A stretch of DNA of 26,631 nucleotides from Bacteroidota bacterium (GTDB taxonomy: Bacteria; Bacteroidota; Bacteroidia; Bacteroidales; Bacteroidaceae). The stretch spans positions 1-26,631 of the forward strand of contig JAEZKJ010000178.1 in NCBI GenBank assembly GCA_023415545.1, written 5' to 3'. Made by a program: the position numbers and the translations under genes. How positions within the stretch are numbered: the first letter of the stretch is position 1; each line of letters opens with the position of its first letter. Of the stretch, positions 16,212 through 23,934 are shown one piece after another. Under the pieces are notes generated by a model. It saw nothing but the letters and a program-made list of their open reading frames with translations. It was not told the origin of the DNA and did not search any database.

Positions 16212-16243
16212 TTTGTACCTCTTGTTTATAATTTGTATCTTTG
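16212..16243 (+). promoter_or_regulatory. Promoter of the rimP-nusA-infB operon
   Basis: TTTG (16212-16215), 20 bases, then TATCTTTG (16236-16243): a full match to the Bacteroidota vegetative consensus TTTG-N19-21-TAnnTTTG. Transcription should start at about 16247, leaving about 60 bases of leader before the rimP ATG. Confidence 0.75.
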
Positions 16244-16250
16244 CCTCGAA

Positions 16251-16310
16251 ATGGATGAATGGTGGGGGCTTGAAGAAGCCCTTTTTTTGTTCTTAATATT
16301 TAATAAATGA
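16251..16310 (+). CDS. Candidate 19-residue leader peptide upstream of rimP
   Basis: The frame reads MDEWWGLEEALFLFLIFNK and ends in TGA, whose first two bases are the TG of the rimP ATG (ATGA overlap). It begins 7 bases after the -7 element, so the message would be near leaderless and translation would rely on a 5'-end ATG. Tandem TGG Trp codons (16260-16265) lie directly before a hairpin with a seven-T tract inside the frame. Ribosomes translating the frame would open the hairpin, so the peptide could be a cis-acting attenuation sensor and feed ribosomes onto rimP. Frame, position and overlap are seen; translation and function are inferred, and chance cannot be ruled out for so short a frame. 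Confidence 0.4.
   Translation: MDEWWGLEEALFLFLIFNK
16264..16288 (+). terminator. Terminator-like attenuator in the rimP-nusA-infB leader
   Basis: GGGCTT (16266-16271) pairs with AAGCCC (16276-16281) around a GAAG tetraloop. Two further G.U pairs are possible, and seven T residues follow (16282-16288). It lies between the promoter and rimP, so it would end many transcripts before the first gene. NusA, encoded in the same operon, is a known stimulator of intrinsic termination, so negative feedback is plausible (inference). I recall NusA-dependent attenuation reported for the nusA operon of Bacillus subtilis. Confidence 0.7.
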
Positions 16311-16774
16311 TAGATAAGAAAGTTGTAAGTCGGATTGTTGACGAATGGCTAGAAGGTAAAGATTACTTTCTTGTAGATGTGAATGTAGTTTCTGGCGATA
16401 AGATTGTTGTTGAAATCGATCATGCAGAAGGTGTGTGGATTGATGATTGTGTAGATCTAAGCCGTTACATCGAGTCTAAATTAGACCGTGAGCAGGAGGA
16501 TTATGAATTAGAAGTTGGCTCTGCTGGAATAGGACAGCCATTTAAAGTTTTAGAGCAATATCTGATTCATCTTGATAAAGAAGTTGAGGTAATGACAAAG
16601 GCAGGTAAAAAACTTGAGGGTATTTTGAAATCTGCTGATGAAAATGGATTTACTGTTACTATAACAAAAAAAGTTAAACTAGAAGGTGAAAAGCGCCCTA
16701 AGATGGTTGAAGAAGACCTTCACTTTGGATATGACGAAATAAAATATACCAAATACTTAATAAGTTTTAAATAA
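16307..16774 (+). CDS. rimP: Ribosome maturation factor RimP
   Basis: A 155-residue cytoplasmic protein needed for maturation of the 30S subunit. The N-terminal alpha/beta domain carries FLVDVNVVSGDKIVVEIDHAEGVWIDDCVDLSRYIESKLD and DYELEVGSAGIGQPFKV (family pattern EVSSPGldrPL, here with SAGIGQPF). The C-terminal part is the small SH3-like barrel (KKLEGILKSADENGFTV). Position as first gene before nusA and infB is the usual bacterial arrangement and strengthens the call; nusA starts 2 bases after its stop. The SPG of many RimP proteins is SAG here, as in other Bacteroidota as far as I recall. Expression is probably controlled by the attenuator and short open frame in its leader. Confidence 0.93.
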   Translation: MIDKKVVSRIVDEWLEGKDYFLVDVNVVSGDKIVVEIDHAEGVWIDDCVDLSRYIESKLDREQEDYELEVGSAGIGQPFKVLEQYLIHLDKEVEVMTKAGKKLEGILKSADENGFTVTITKKVKLEGEKRPKMVEEDLHFGYDEIKYTKYLISFK

Positions 16775-16776
16775 TT

Positions 16777-18033
16777 ATGGCCAAAAAAGAAGAAACAATC
16801 AGTTTGATCGATACATTTTCGGAGTTTAAGGATCTGAAGAATATTGATAGAACAACTATGGTAAGCGTACTTGAAGAGTCTTTCCGTAGTGTTATAGCGA
16901 AAATGTTTGGCACTGATGAGAATTATGATGTCATTGTAAACCCTGATAAGGGCGATTTCGAGATATGGCGTAATAGAGAGGTTGTTGCTGATGACGATCT
17001 AACAAACCCAAATATGCAAATATCTCTTTCTGAAGCACGAAAGATTGATACTTCATATGAGGTTGGTGAAGAGGTAACCGATGAGGTTATTTTTGCTAAT
17101 TTTGGCCGTAGAGCAATCTTGAACTTGAGACAGACTTTGGCTTCAAAAATTCTGGAACTTGAAAAAGATAGTTTATACAATAAATATATTGATAAAGTAG
17201 GTACTGTAGTAAGTGCTGAAGTTTATCAAATTTGGAAAAAGGAGATGTTGCTTCTTGATGATGAAGGTAATGAACTTCTTCTTCCAAAGACTGAACAGAT
17301 ACCAAGCGACTTTTATCGCAAAGGAGAGACTGTTCGTGCAGTTGTAGCTAGAGTAGATAATAAAAATAATAACCCTAAGATCATCTTAAGTAGAATTTCT
17401 CCTGTTTTCCTTCAAAGATTATTTGAAATGGAAGTTCCTGAAATTAATGATGGTCTTATCACTATAAAGAAGATTGCTCGTATCCCAGGGGAAAGAGCTA
17501 AAATTGCTGTTGAGTCATATGATGACAGAATTGATCCTGTTGGTGCTTGTGTTGGTGTAAAGGGATCACGTATACATGGTATTGTTCGCGAATTGCGCAA
17601 TGAAAATATTGATGTAATTAACTACACTTCAAACATACAACTATTTATTCAACGTGCACTTAGCCCTGCTAAAGTATCATCTATCATCCTTCATGAAGAG
17701 GAAAAGAAGGCTGAGGTTTACTTAAAACCTGAGGAAGTATCTTTAGCTATTGGTAAAGGTGGTATGAATATTAAACTTGCCAGCATGTTGACTGAATATA
17801 CTATTGATGTGTATCGTGAAATCGATGATGAGGCAATGGGTGAAGATATCTATCTTGATGAATTCAAGGATGAGATTGATGAGTGGGTTATTAATTCAAT
17901 CAAATCAATTGGTCTTGATACAGCTAAAGCTGTAATTAATGCTCCTAGAGAGATGCTTATTGAAAAAGCTGATCTTGAAGAAAGCACAGTTGATGAAGTG
18001 TTGAGAATTTTAAGAGCTGAATTTGAGGATTAA
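16777..18033 (+). CDS. nusA: Transcription termination/antitermination factor NusA
   Basis: A 418-residue protein that binds RNA polymerase and nascent RNA, promotes pausing and hairpin termination, and takes part in rRNA antitermination. Residues 1-125 are the polymerase-binding N-terminal domain (LIDTFSEFKDLKNIDRTTMVSVLEESFRSVI). About 135-205 is the S1 domain (VGTVVSAEVYQIWKKEM ... VRAVVARVDN). Then come the KH domains with PGERAKIAVESYD, DPVGACVGVKGSRI and EEVSLAIGKGGMNIKLA. The last 65 residues are a short acidic C-terminal extension; the E. coli AR1/AR2 repeats are not present as a full pair. It lies 2 bases after rimP and 40 bases before infB. Its product may regulate its own operon through the leader hairpin. 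Confidence 0.97.
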   Translation: MAKKEETISLIDTFSEFKDLKNIDRTTMVSVLEESFRSVIAKMFGTDENYDVIVNPDKGDFEIWRNREVVADDDLTNPNMQISLSEARKIDTSYEVGEEVTDEVIFANFGRRAILNLRQTLASKILELEKDSLYNKYIDKVGTVVSAEVYQIWKKEMLLLDDEGNELLLPKTEQIPSDFYRKGETVRAVVARVDNKNNNPKIILSRISPVFLQRLFEMEVPEINDGLITIKKIARIPGERAKIAVESYDDRIDPVGACVGVKGSRIHGIVRELRNENIDVINYTSNIQLFIQRALSPAKVSSIILHEEEKKAEVYLKPEEVSLAIGKGGMNIKLASMLTEYTIDVYREIDDEAMGEDIYLDEFKDEIDEWVINSIKSIGLDTAKAVINAPREMLIEKADLEESTVDEVLRILRAEFED

Positions 18034-18072
18034 TCCTCACTAATTGAGCTCGGTATAAATAATAAAATCGAG
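18025..18072 (+). other. Short inverted repeats at the nusA-infB junction
   Basis: GAGGATTAATCCTC (18025-18038) is a perfect 14-base palindrome around the nusA stop codon, and CTCG (18049-18052) can pair with CGAG (18069-18072) just before the infB ATG. There is no T tract, so this is not a terminator; a fold that tunes infB translation or a processing site is possible. Confidence 0.3.
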
Positions 18073-18073
18073 T

Positions 18074-21000
18074 ATGACGATTAGACTGAACAAAGTAACA
18101 AGAGATTTAAACGTAGGAATAACAACGGTAGTTGAATTTTTGCAGAAAAAAGGCTATGACGTAGAATCTAGCCCTAATGCTAAGATTACCGAAGAGCAGT
18201 ATGCTGAACTTGTAAAAGAGTTTAGTAGCGATAAGAACTTAAAAATAGAATCCGAGAAATTTATTCAGGAACGTCAGAATAAAGATCGTAATAAGGCTTC
18301 TATCTCTATCGAAGATTTTGACAAATCAAAAGAAAAAGTTGAAGAGACAATAAAAACTGTTGTCCCTGAAGACGTGCGTCCAAAATTTAAACAAGTTGGA
18401 AAAATCGATTTGGATAGTCTTAACAAGCGCCCTAGTGTTAAGAAGGATGAGATAAAAGAAGAAGCTTTGGGAACCAATGAACCGGAAGTTCAGAAAAGAG
18501 AACCGGTAATACTTAAAGAAGAGAAACAAGAACAACCTAAGGAAGAGATTTCCAAAAAGCAGGTTGTAAATAATAGTTTCGATAAAAAAGAGAATTCAAC
18601 AGAGGATGTTGAACTAAAAACAAAAAATAAAACAGTATCTGAGACAAATACGGCTAATAATATTGTATTATCTGACAATACTGAAGACAAGAAATCCCAG
18701 GTTATAGAAATGGAAAATAAGCCTCAAGAGACGAAAGAAGAGATTAATACGGAAGAAGTATTTAAAATTCGTCCTACTGAAATTAAATCAAAAATTAATG
18801 TTGTTGGTCAGATTGACTTAGCAGCTTTGAATCAGTCTACTCGCCCAAAGAAAAAAACTAAAGAAGAGAAAAGGAAGGAGAGAGAAGAGAAAGATAAACA
18901 GCGTATTGAGCAGCGTATTGAACAGCGCAAGGCGATAAAAGACGCTATTATCAAAGAGATTCGTAAAGAGGATAAAGTAAAGAGCAGTGATGATGAAGCA
19001 AATAAGAAGAAGAAACGTAATCGCATCAATAAAGAACGCGTTGATATAAACTCTGCTAGCAATACAAATAGTGGTCAAAACAACAATAATAGACCTCCTC
19101 ATAAGAATAACAATAACAACAATAATAACAATAACAATAATAATAGCAACGGTAATAATAATAACCGCAACCAAAACAATCAAGGTGGTAAACATAACAA
19201 GGACCGCTTTAAGAAACCTGTAGTTAAAGCTGAGGTTAGTGATGAGGACGTTGCTAAACAGATTAAAGAGACACTGGCTCGTCTTACTAACAAGAGCAAA
19301 AGTAAAGCTGCAAAATATCGTAAGGAGAAACGTGAAAACGTGATGAACCGTCAAATGGAGCAGGAAGAGCTTGAACAGGAAGAGAGCAGAACATTGAAAC
19401 TTACCGAGTTTGTTACTGCAAATGAGTTAGCAAGCATGATGGATGTTCCTGTAACTAAAATTATTGGAACATGTATGAGTATAGGTATAATGGTCTCTAT
19501 AAACCAACGACTTGATGCAGAAACAATAAATATTGTTGCTGAAGAGTTTGGATATAAAACAGAATATGTAAGTGCTGAGGTGGCTCAAGCTATTACAGAA
19601 GAAGAAGATTCAGAGGAAGATTTGTTACCTCGTGCTCCAATCGTTACTGTAATGGGACATGTTGACCATGGTAAGACTTCATTACTTGACTATATACGTA
19701 AAGCAAATGTTATCGCCGGTGAGGCCGGAGGTATTACACAGCATATTGGTGCTTACAATGTACAGTTAGAGGATGGCCGTCATATTACATTCCTTGATAC
19801 TCCGGGTCACGAAGCCTTTACAGCGATGCGTGCTCGTGGTGCTAAGGTTACCGATATAGCAATTATTATAGTTGCTGCCGATGATAATGTGATGCCACAA
19901 ACTAAGGAAGCTATCAACCATGCTATGGCTGCAGGTGTTCCTATAGTATTTGCTATAAACAAGATTGATAAACCTCATGCTAACCCTGATAAGATTAAAG
20001 AGGAACTTGCTGCTATGAATTTCCTTGTTGAAGATTGGGGTGGTAAGTATCAGTCACAAGATATATCAGCTAAACAAGGTCTAGGCGTATCGGATCTTCT
20101 TGAAAAAGTACTTCTTGAAGCTGAAATGCTAGAACTTAAAGCTAATCCAAATCGTAAAGCTACAGGTTCTATCATAGAATCTACTCTTGATAAAGGTAGA
20201 GGATATGTAGCTACTGTTCTTGTTGCTAATGGTACTCTTAAAATGGGTGATATCGTTCTTGCAGGTACTGCATATGGTAAAGTTAAGGCTATGTTCAATG
20301 AGCGTAACCAACGTATTACACAGGCTGGCCCATCTGAACCCGTACTTATCCTTGGACTTAATGGTGCTCCTGCTGCCGGTGATACATTCCATGTGATAGA
20401 TACAGAGCAAGAGGCACGTGATATAGCTAACAAACGTGAACAGTTGCAACGTGAACAGGGTCTTCGTACTCAAAAAATGCTTACTCTTGATGAGGTTGGA
20501 CGCCGTCTTGCTATCGGCGATTTCCATGAACTTAACATTATCGTTAAGGGTGACGTGGATGGATCGGTTGAGGCATTGAGTGACTCTCTTATCAAGCTTT
20601 CTACAGAGCAGATTCAAGTTAATGTTATCCACAAAGGTGTTGGACAGATTTCTGAATCGGATGTAACTCTTGCTGCTGCATCAAATGCAATTATCGTAGG
20701 TTTCCAAGTACGTCCTTCATCTGCTGCAGGTAGATTGGCTGAACAAGATGGTGTTGATATACGTAAATACTCAGTCATTTACGATGCTATCGAAGAGGTT
20801 AAATCGGCTATGGAAGGTATGCTTGCTCCTAAGGTTAAGGAAGAGATCACATCAAACATCGAGGTGCGTGAAGTATTCAACATCACTAAGGTTGGTCTCG
20901 TAGCCGGTGCTATCGTCAAATCGGGTAAAGTTAAGAGATCAGATAAAGCTCGTATCATCCGTGACGGTATCGTTGTATTCTCGGGTAATATCAATGCCTT

Positions 21001-21136
21001 GAAGAGATTTAAAGATGACGTTAAGGAGGTTGGTGTTAACTTCGAATGTGGTATCAGTTTAACAAACTGTAACGACATTAAGGTAGGTGATATCATTGAA
21101 ACTTACGAAGAAATTGAAGTTAAACAGACTCTATAA
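18074..21136 (+). CDS. infB: Translation initiation factor IF-2
   Basis: A 1020-residue GTPase that brings initiator tRNA to the 30S subunit. Residues 1-55 form an IF2_N helical module (TIRLNKVTRDLNVGITTVVEFLQKKGYDVE). Residues 60-440 are a long, charged, disordered linker with two VGxIDLxxLN motifs (108-117, 244-253), a lysine/arginine-rich helix (255-325) and an asparagine run with 13 in a row (345-357). A second IF2_N module follows (444-500). The G domain starts near 520: GHVDHGKTS (528-536), DTPGHEAF (575-582), NKIDKP (629-634). Domains II, III and IV follow, ending in the tRNA-binding barrel. Length is within the range of Bacteroidota IF-2, which have long linkers. It is the last gene of the operon. 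Confidence 0.98.
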   Translation: MTIRLNKVTRDLNVGITTVVEFLQKKGYDVESSPNAKITEEQYAELVKEFSSDKNLKIESEKFIQERQNKDRNKASISIEDFDKSKEKVEETIKTVVPEDVRPKFKQVGKIDLDSLNKRPSVKKDEIKEEALGTNEPEVQKREPVILKEEKQEQPKEEISKKQVVNNSFDKKENSTEDVELKTKNKTVSETNTANNIVLSDNTEDKKSQVIEMENKPQETKEEINTEEVFKIRPTEIKSKINVVGQIDLAALNQSTRPKKKTKEEKRKEREEKDKQRIEQRIEQRKAIKDAIIKEIRKEDKVKSSDDEANKKKKRNRINKERVDINSASNTNSGQNNNNRPPHKNNNNNNNNNNNNNSNGNNNNRNQNNQGGKHNKDRFKKPVVKAEVSDEDVAKQIKETLARLTNKSKSKAAKYRKEKRENVMNRQMEQEELEQEESRTLKLTEFVTANELASMMDVPVTKIIGTCMSIGIMVSINQRLDAETINIVAEEFGYKTEYVSAEVAQAITEEEDSEEDLLPRAPIVTVMGHVDHGKTSLLDYIRKANVIAGEAGGITQHIGAYNVQLEDGRHITFLDTPGHEAFTAMRARGAKVTDIAIIIVAADDNVMPQTKEAINHAMAAGVPIVFAINKIDKPHANPDKIKEELAAMNFLVEDWGGKYQSQDISAKQGLGVSDLLEKVLLEAEMLELKANPNRKATGSIIESTLDKGRGYVATVLVANGTLKMGDIVLAGTAYGKVKAMFNERNQRITQAGPSEPVLILGLNGAPAAGDTFHVIDTEQEARDIANKREQLQREQGLRTQKMLTLDEVGRRLAIGDFHELNIIVKGDVDGSVEALSDSLIKLSTEQIQVNVIHKGVGQISESDVTLAAASNAIIVGFQVRPSSAAGRLAEQDGVDIRKYSVIYDAIEEVKSAMEGMLAPKVKEEITSNIEVREVFNITKVGLVAGAIVKSGKVKRSDKARIIRDGIVVFSGNINALKRFKDDVKEVGVNFECGISLTNCNDIKVGDIIETYEEIEVKQTL

Positions 21137-21157
21137 TATAAACTTATTTATATAGCG

Positions 21158-21198
21158 AAAGTGCCAATGTGCTGTTTATGGCACATTGGCACTTTTCA
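21158..21198 (+). terminator. Hairpin terminator after infB
   Basis: AAAGTGCCAATGTGC (21158-21172) pairs perfectly with GCACATTGGCACTTT (21181-21195) around an 8-base loop. The T run is short (ACTTTTC), so efficiency may be moderate. It separates infB from cvpA and ends 20 bases before the cvpA ATG. Confidence 0.75.
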
Positions 21199-21218
21199 TA
21201 TATTACAGATATTTAATC

Positions 21219-21701
21219 ATGGACTTAATTATATTAGTTATAATCATAATAGGAGTAATTAAAGGATGGAGAAGTGGTTTAGTAAAACAAGTAGCTCTAA
21301 TTATAGGCCTTATTGCCGGACTTCTCTTTGCTAGGGGTCTTTATGGAATGGCTGCCGAATGGTTAGCTCCAACACTTGGAACATCTATTACACTAGCACA
21401 GATATTAGCTTTTATAATTATTTGGATAGCTATACCTATAGCTCTTTCTATTGTTGCTAATATTCTAACTAAAGCACTCGATACAATAAAAATAGGGTGG
21501 ATAAATAGATCGTTAGGAAGCTTGCTATGTGTTATTAAGTATGTTCTCATAATAGGAGTGGTTATAAATGTAATCGAATTTATTGATCCTAAAGGGCATA
21601 TAGTAAGTCAAACAAAGAGGGAGAACTCTACGTTATACTATCCGGTGAAGATATTTGCAGGTATTTTCTTTCCTGCAGCAAAAAACTTATTAACTAATTG
21701 A
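21219..21701 (+). CDS. CvpA-family membrane protein
   Basis: A 160-residue inner-membrane protein with four hydrophobic segments (about 1-15, 24-42, 55-85, 100-122). It carries the CvpA pattern MDLIILVIIIIGVIKGWRSGLVKQVALIIGLIAGLLFA at its start, in particular the conserved KGWRSG..KQ loop. CvpA was named for colicin V production in E. coli; its basic role is still poorly defined and has been linked to envelope integrity. I set the start at the ATG at 21219: an earlier in-frame TTG lies inside the infB terminator stem. The sufB gene begins 7 bases after its stop, so it is likely the first gene of the suf transcription unit. I recall cvpA-sufB adjacency from other Bacteroidales, but no functional link to Fe-S assembly is known to me. 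Confidence 0.88.
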   Translation: MDLIILVIIIIGVIKGWRSGLVKQVALIIGLIAGLLFARGLYGMAAEWLAPTLGTSITLAQILAFIIIWIAIPIALSIVANILTKALDTIKIGWINRSLGSLLCVIKYVLIIGVVINVIEFIDPKGHIVSQTKRENSTLYYPVKIFAGIFFPAAKNLLTN

Positions 21702-21708
21702 ATAAGAA

Positions 21709-23160
21709 ATGCAAACAGAACCCAATAAATTTGTTAAAGAACTGACTCAGGAGAAATACAAATATGGATTTACTACTGATATCAGTACTGAAATAATTGA
21801 AAAGGGACTTAATGAGGATGTCATACGACTCATTTCGTCAAAGAAAGGTGAGCCTGAATGGTTGTTGGAGTTTCGTCTTAAAGCATACCGTCATTGGCTT
21901 ACGATGGAAATGCCACATTGGGCACATTTGGATATTCCTGAAATAGATTATCAGGCTATTTCATATTATGCTGACCCTACAAAGAAAAAAGAGGGTCCTA
22001 AAAGCATGGATGAAGTTGATCCGGAACTAATAAAAACATTCAATAAATTAGGAATACCTCTTCATGAACAGATGCAGCTAAGCGGAATGGCTGTTGATGC
22101 TGTTATGGACTCAGTCTCGGTAAAGACAACTTTTAAAGAGACACTTATGGAGAAAGGTATCATATTTTGCTCTTTTAGTGAGGCTGTTAAAGAGCATCCC
22201 GATTTAGTTCAAAAATATCTTGGCTCGGTTGTCGGATATAGAGATAACTTCTTCGCAGCGCTTAATTCGGCAGTATTTAGTGATGGCTCATTTGTATATA
22301 TTCCAAAAGGGGTAAGATGTCCTATGGAGCTATCTACATATTTCCGTATTAATGCAGCCAATACAGGTCAGTTTGAACGTACACTTATCGTTGCCGATGA
22401 TGATAGCTACGTATCTTATCTAGAAGGTTGTACAGCTCCTCAAAGAGATGAAAACCAACTTCACGCAGCTATTGTTGAGATAATTGTTCACGATAGAGCT
22501 GAGGTAAAATACTCAACTGTACAAAACTGGTATCCTGGTGATGCTGAAGGAAAGGGTGGTATATACAACTTCGTTACAAAACGTGGTCATTGTAAGGGCG
22601 TTGACAGCAAACTTTCATGGACTCAGGTAGAGACAGGATCGGCTATTACTTGGAAATATCCAAGTTGTATTTTAAGTGGTGACAACTCTACTGCCGAATT
22701 CTATTCGGTGGCAGTAACAAATAATTATCAACAGGCTGATACAGGTACTAAGATGATTCATCTTGGGAAAAATACCAAGAGTACAATTGTTAGTAAAGGT
22801 ATCAGTGCCGGAAAGAGCCAGAACTCATACAGAGGTTTGGTACGTGTATCTTCAAAAGCTGATAATGCACGTAACTACAGCCAATGTGACTCTCTTCTTC
22901 TTGGAAGCAATTGTGGAGCTCATACTTTCCCATACATGGATATTAACAATGAGACAGCTATTGTGGAACATGAAGCTACTACGAGTAAAATTAGTGAAGA
23001 CCAACTTTTCTACTGTAACCAAAGAGGTATAAAAACAGAGGATGCTATTGGTCTGATTGTAAATGGTTATGCTAAAGAGGTATTAAACAAACTTCCTATG
23101 GAATTCGCAGTCGAGGCACAGAAGCTGTTAGCTGTTTCTCTTGAAGGAAGTGTAGGATAG
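21709..23160 (+). CDS. sufB: Fe-S cluster assembly scaffold protein SufB
   Basis: A 483-residue cytoplasmic scaffold of the SufBC2D complex on which Fe-S clusters are built. The length fits the family. Recognisable parts are the N-terminal helical region (EPEWLLEFRLKAYRHWL), the start of the beta-helix (GSFVYIPKGVRCPMELSTYFRIN), CTAPQRDENQLHAAIVEI, and the core with SQCDSLLLGSNCGAHTFPY, in which C402 corresponds to the cysteine proposed to carry persulfide or cluster in E. coli SufB. The C-terminal ATTSKISEDQLFYCNQRGI segment binds SufC. It is followed by sufC after 19 bases, then sufD and sufS, so the whole complex and its desulfurase come from one message. No SufE, SufU or SufA gene lies within the window. 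Confidence 0.97.
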   Translation: MQTEPNKFVKELTQEKYKYGFTTDISTEIIEKGLNEDVIRLISSKKGEPEWLLEFRLKAYRHWLTMEMPHWAHLDIPEIDYQAISYYADPTKKKEGPKSMDEVDPELIKTFNKLGIPLHEQMQLSGMAVDAVMDSVSVKTTFKETLMEKGIIFCSFSEAVKEHPDLVQKYLGSVVGYRDNFFAALNSAVFSDGSFVYIPKGVRCPMELSTYFRINAANTGQFERTLIVADDDSYVSYLEGCTAPQRDENQLHAAIVEIIVHDRAEVKYSTVQNWYPGDAEGKGGIYNFVTKRGHCKGVDSKLSWTQVETGSAITWKYPSCILSGDNSTAEFYSVAVTNNYQQADTGTKMIHLGKNTKSTIVSKGISAGKSQNSYRGLVRVSSKADNARNYSQCDSLLLGSNCGAHTFPYMDINNETAIVEHEATTSKISEDQLFYCNQRGIKTEDAIGLIVNGYAKEVLNKLPMEFAVEAQKLLAVSLEGSVG

Positions 23161-23179
23161 AATAAAAAGATTCAGAATC

Positions 23180-23932
23180 ATGTTAAAAATTAGAGATTTA
23201 CATGCCAGCATTAATGGCAAAGAGATATTAAAAGGTATAAACCTTGACATTGAGAGAGGAAAAGTTCATGCTATCATGGGACCTAACGGTTCAGGAAAGA
23301 GTACTCTTTCTTCAGTTTTAGTGGGTAATCCTGCTTTTGAAGTTACTAAAGGAACTGTTACTTTTGAGGGTAAAAACCTTCTTGAAATGAGTCCTGAGGA
23401 GAGAAGTCACGCAGGTATGTTCCTTTCTTTCCAATATCCTGTTGAGATTCCTGGAGTAAGCATGGTTAATTTCATGCGTGCTGCTGTTAACGAAAAGCGT
23501 AAATATCTTGGTCTGGAACCATTATCAGCAAGTGAATTCTTAAAACTCATGCGTGAGAAAAGAGCCGTTGTTGAACTTGACAATAAATTGGCTAACCGTT
23601 CAGTGAATGAAGGTTTCTCGGGAGGTGAGAAGAAGAGAAATGAAATATTCCAAATGGCTATGCTTGAACCAAAATTGAGCATTCTTGATGAAACAGACTC
23701 TGGTCTTGATATCGATGCTTTACGTATAGTAGCCGAGGGTGTAAACAAACTCAAAACTCCTGACACTAGCTGCATAGTAATTACTCACTATCAAAGATTG
23801 TTGGATTATATAAAACCTGATATTGTTCACGTTCTTTATAATGGAAAAATCGTAAAAACTGCCGGTCCTGAGCTAGCTCTTGAACTTGAGGAGAGAGGCT
23901 ATGACTGGATTAAAGCTGAGTTAGGAGAATAA
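23180..23932 (+). CDS. sufC: Fe-S cluster assembly ATPase SufC
   Basis: A 250-residue ABC-type ATPase, soluble, that works in the SufBC2D complex. The Walker A motif is GPNGSGKST (34-42). The Q-loop region is LSFQYPVEIPGV. The ABC signature is FSGGEKKRNEI (146-156), the SufC form of LSGGQ. Walker B is LSILDETDSGLDIDAL (166-181), and the switch histidine is in VITHYQRLL. All catalytic residues are present and the length is that of the family. ATP binding and hydrolysis change the shape of SufB-SufD to expose the cluster site. It is 19 bases from sufB and 2 bases from sufD. Confidence 0.98.
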   Translation: MLKIRDLHASINGKEILKGINLDIERGKVHAIMGPNGSGKSTLSSVLVGNPAFEVTKGTVTFEGKNLLEMSPEERSHAGMFLSFQYPVEIPGVSMVNFMRAAVNEKRKYLGLEPLSASEFLKLMREKRAVVELDNKLANRSVNEGFSGGEKKRNEIFQMAMLEPKLSILDETDSGLDIDALRIVAEGVNKLKTPDTSCIVITHYQRLLDYIKPDIVHVLYNGKIVKTAGPELALELEERGYDWIKAELGE

Positions 23933-23934
23933 TT

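Noticed and set aside
19085..19180. AAT/AAC repeat as a CRISPR or microsatellite array
   Set aside because: No spacer-repeat order; the codons are in frame and encode an asparagine-rich linker.
18818..19354. 178-codon open frame antisense to infB
   Set aside because: It is the reverse reading of the low-complexity Lys/Asn linker, giving a Ile/Val/Phe-rich artefact; no promoter or ribosome-binding site, and infB is clearly real.
20050..20632. Long antisense frames opposite the IF-2 G domain and domain II
   Set aside because: Shadow frames of a conserved gene with no recognisable protein motif.
21186..21218. Upstream TTG start for the CvpA-family gene
   Set aside because: It would begin inside the infB terminator stem and add polar residues before the first helix; the ATG at 21219 fits the family.
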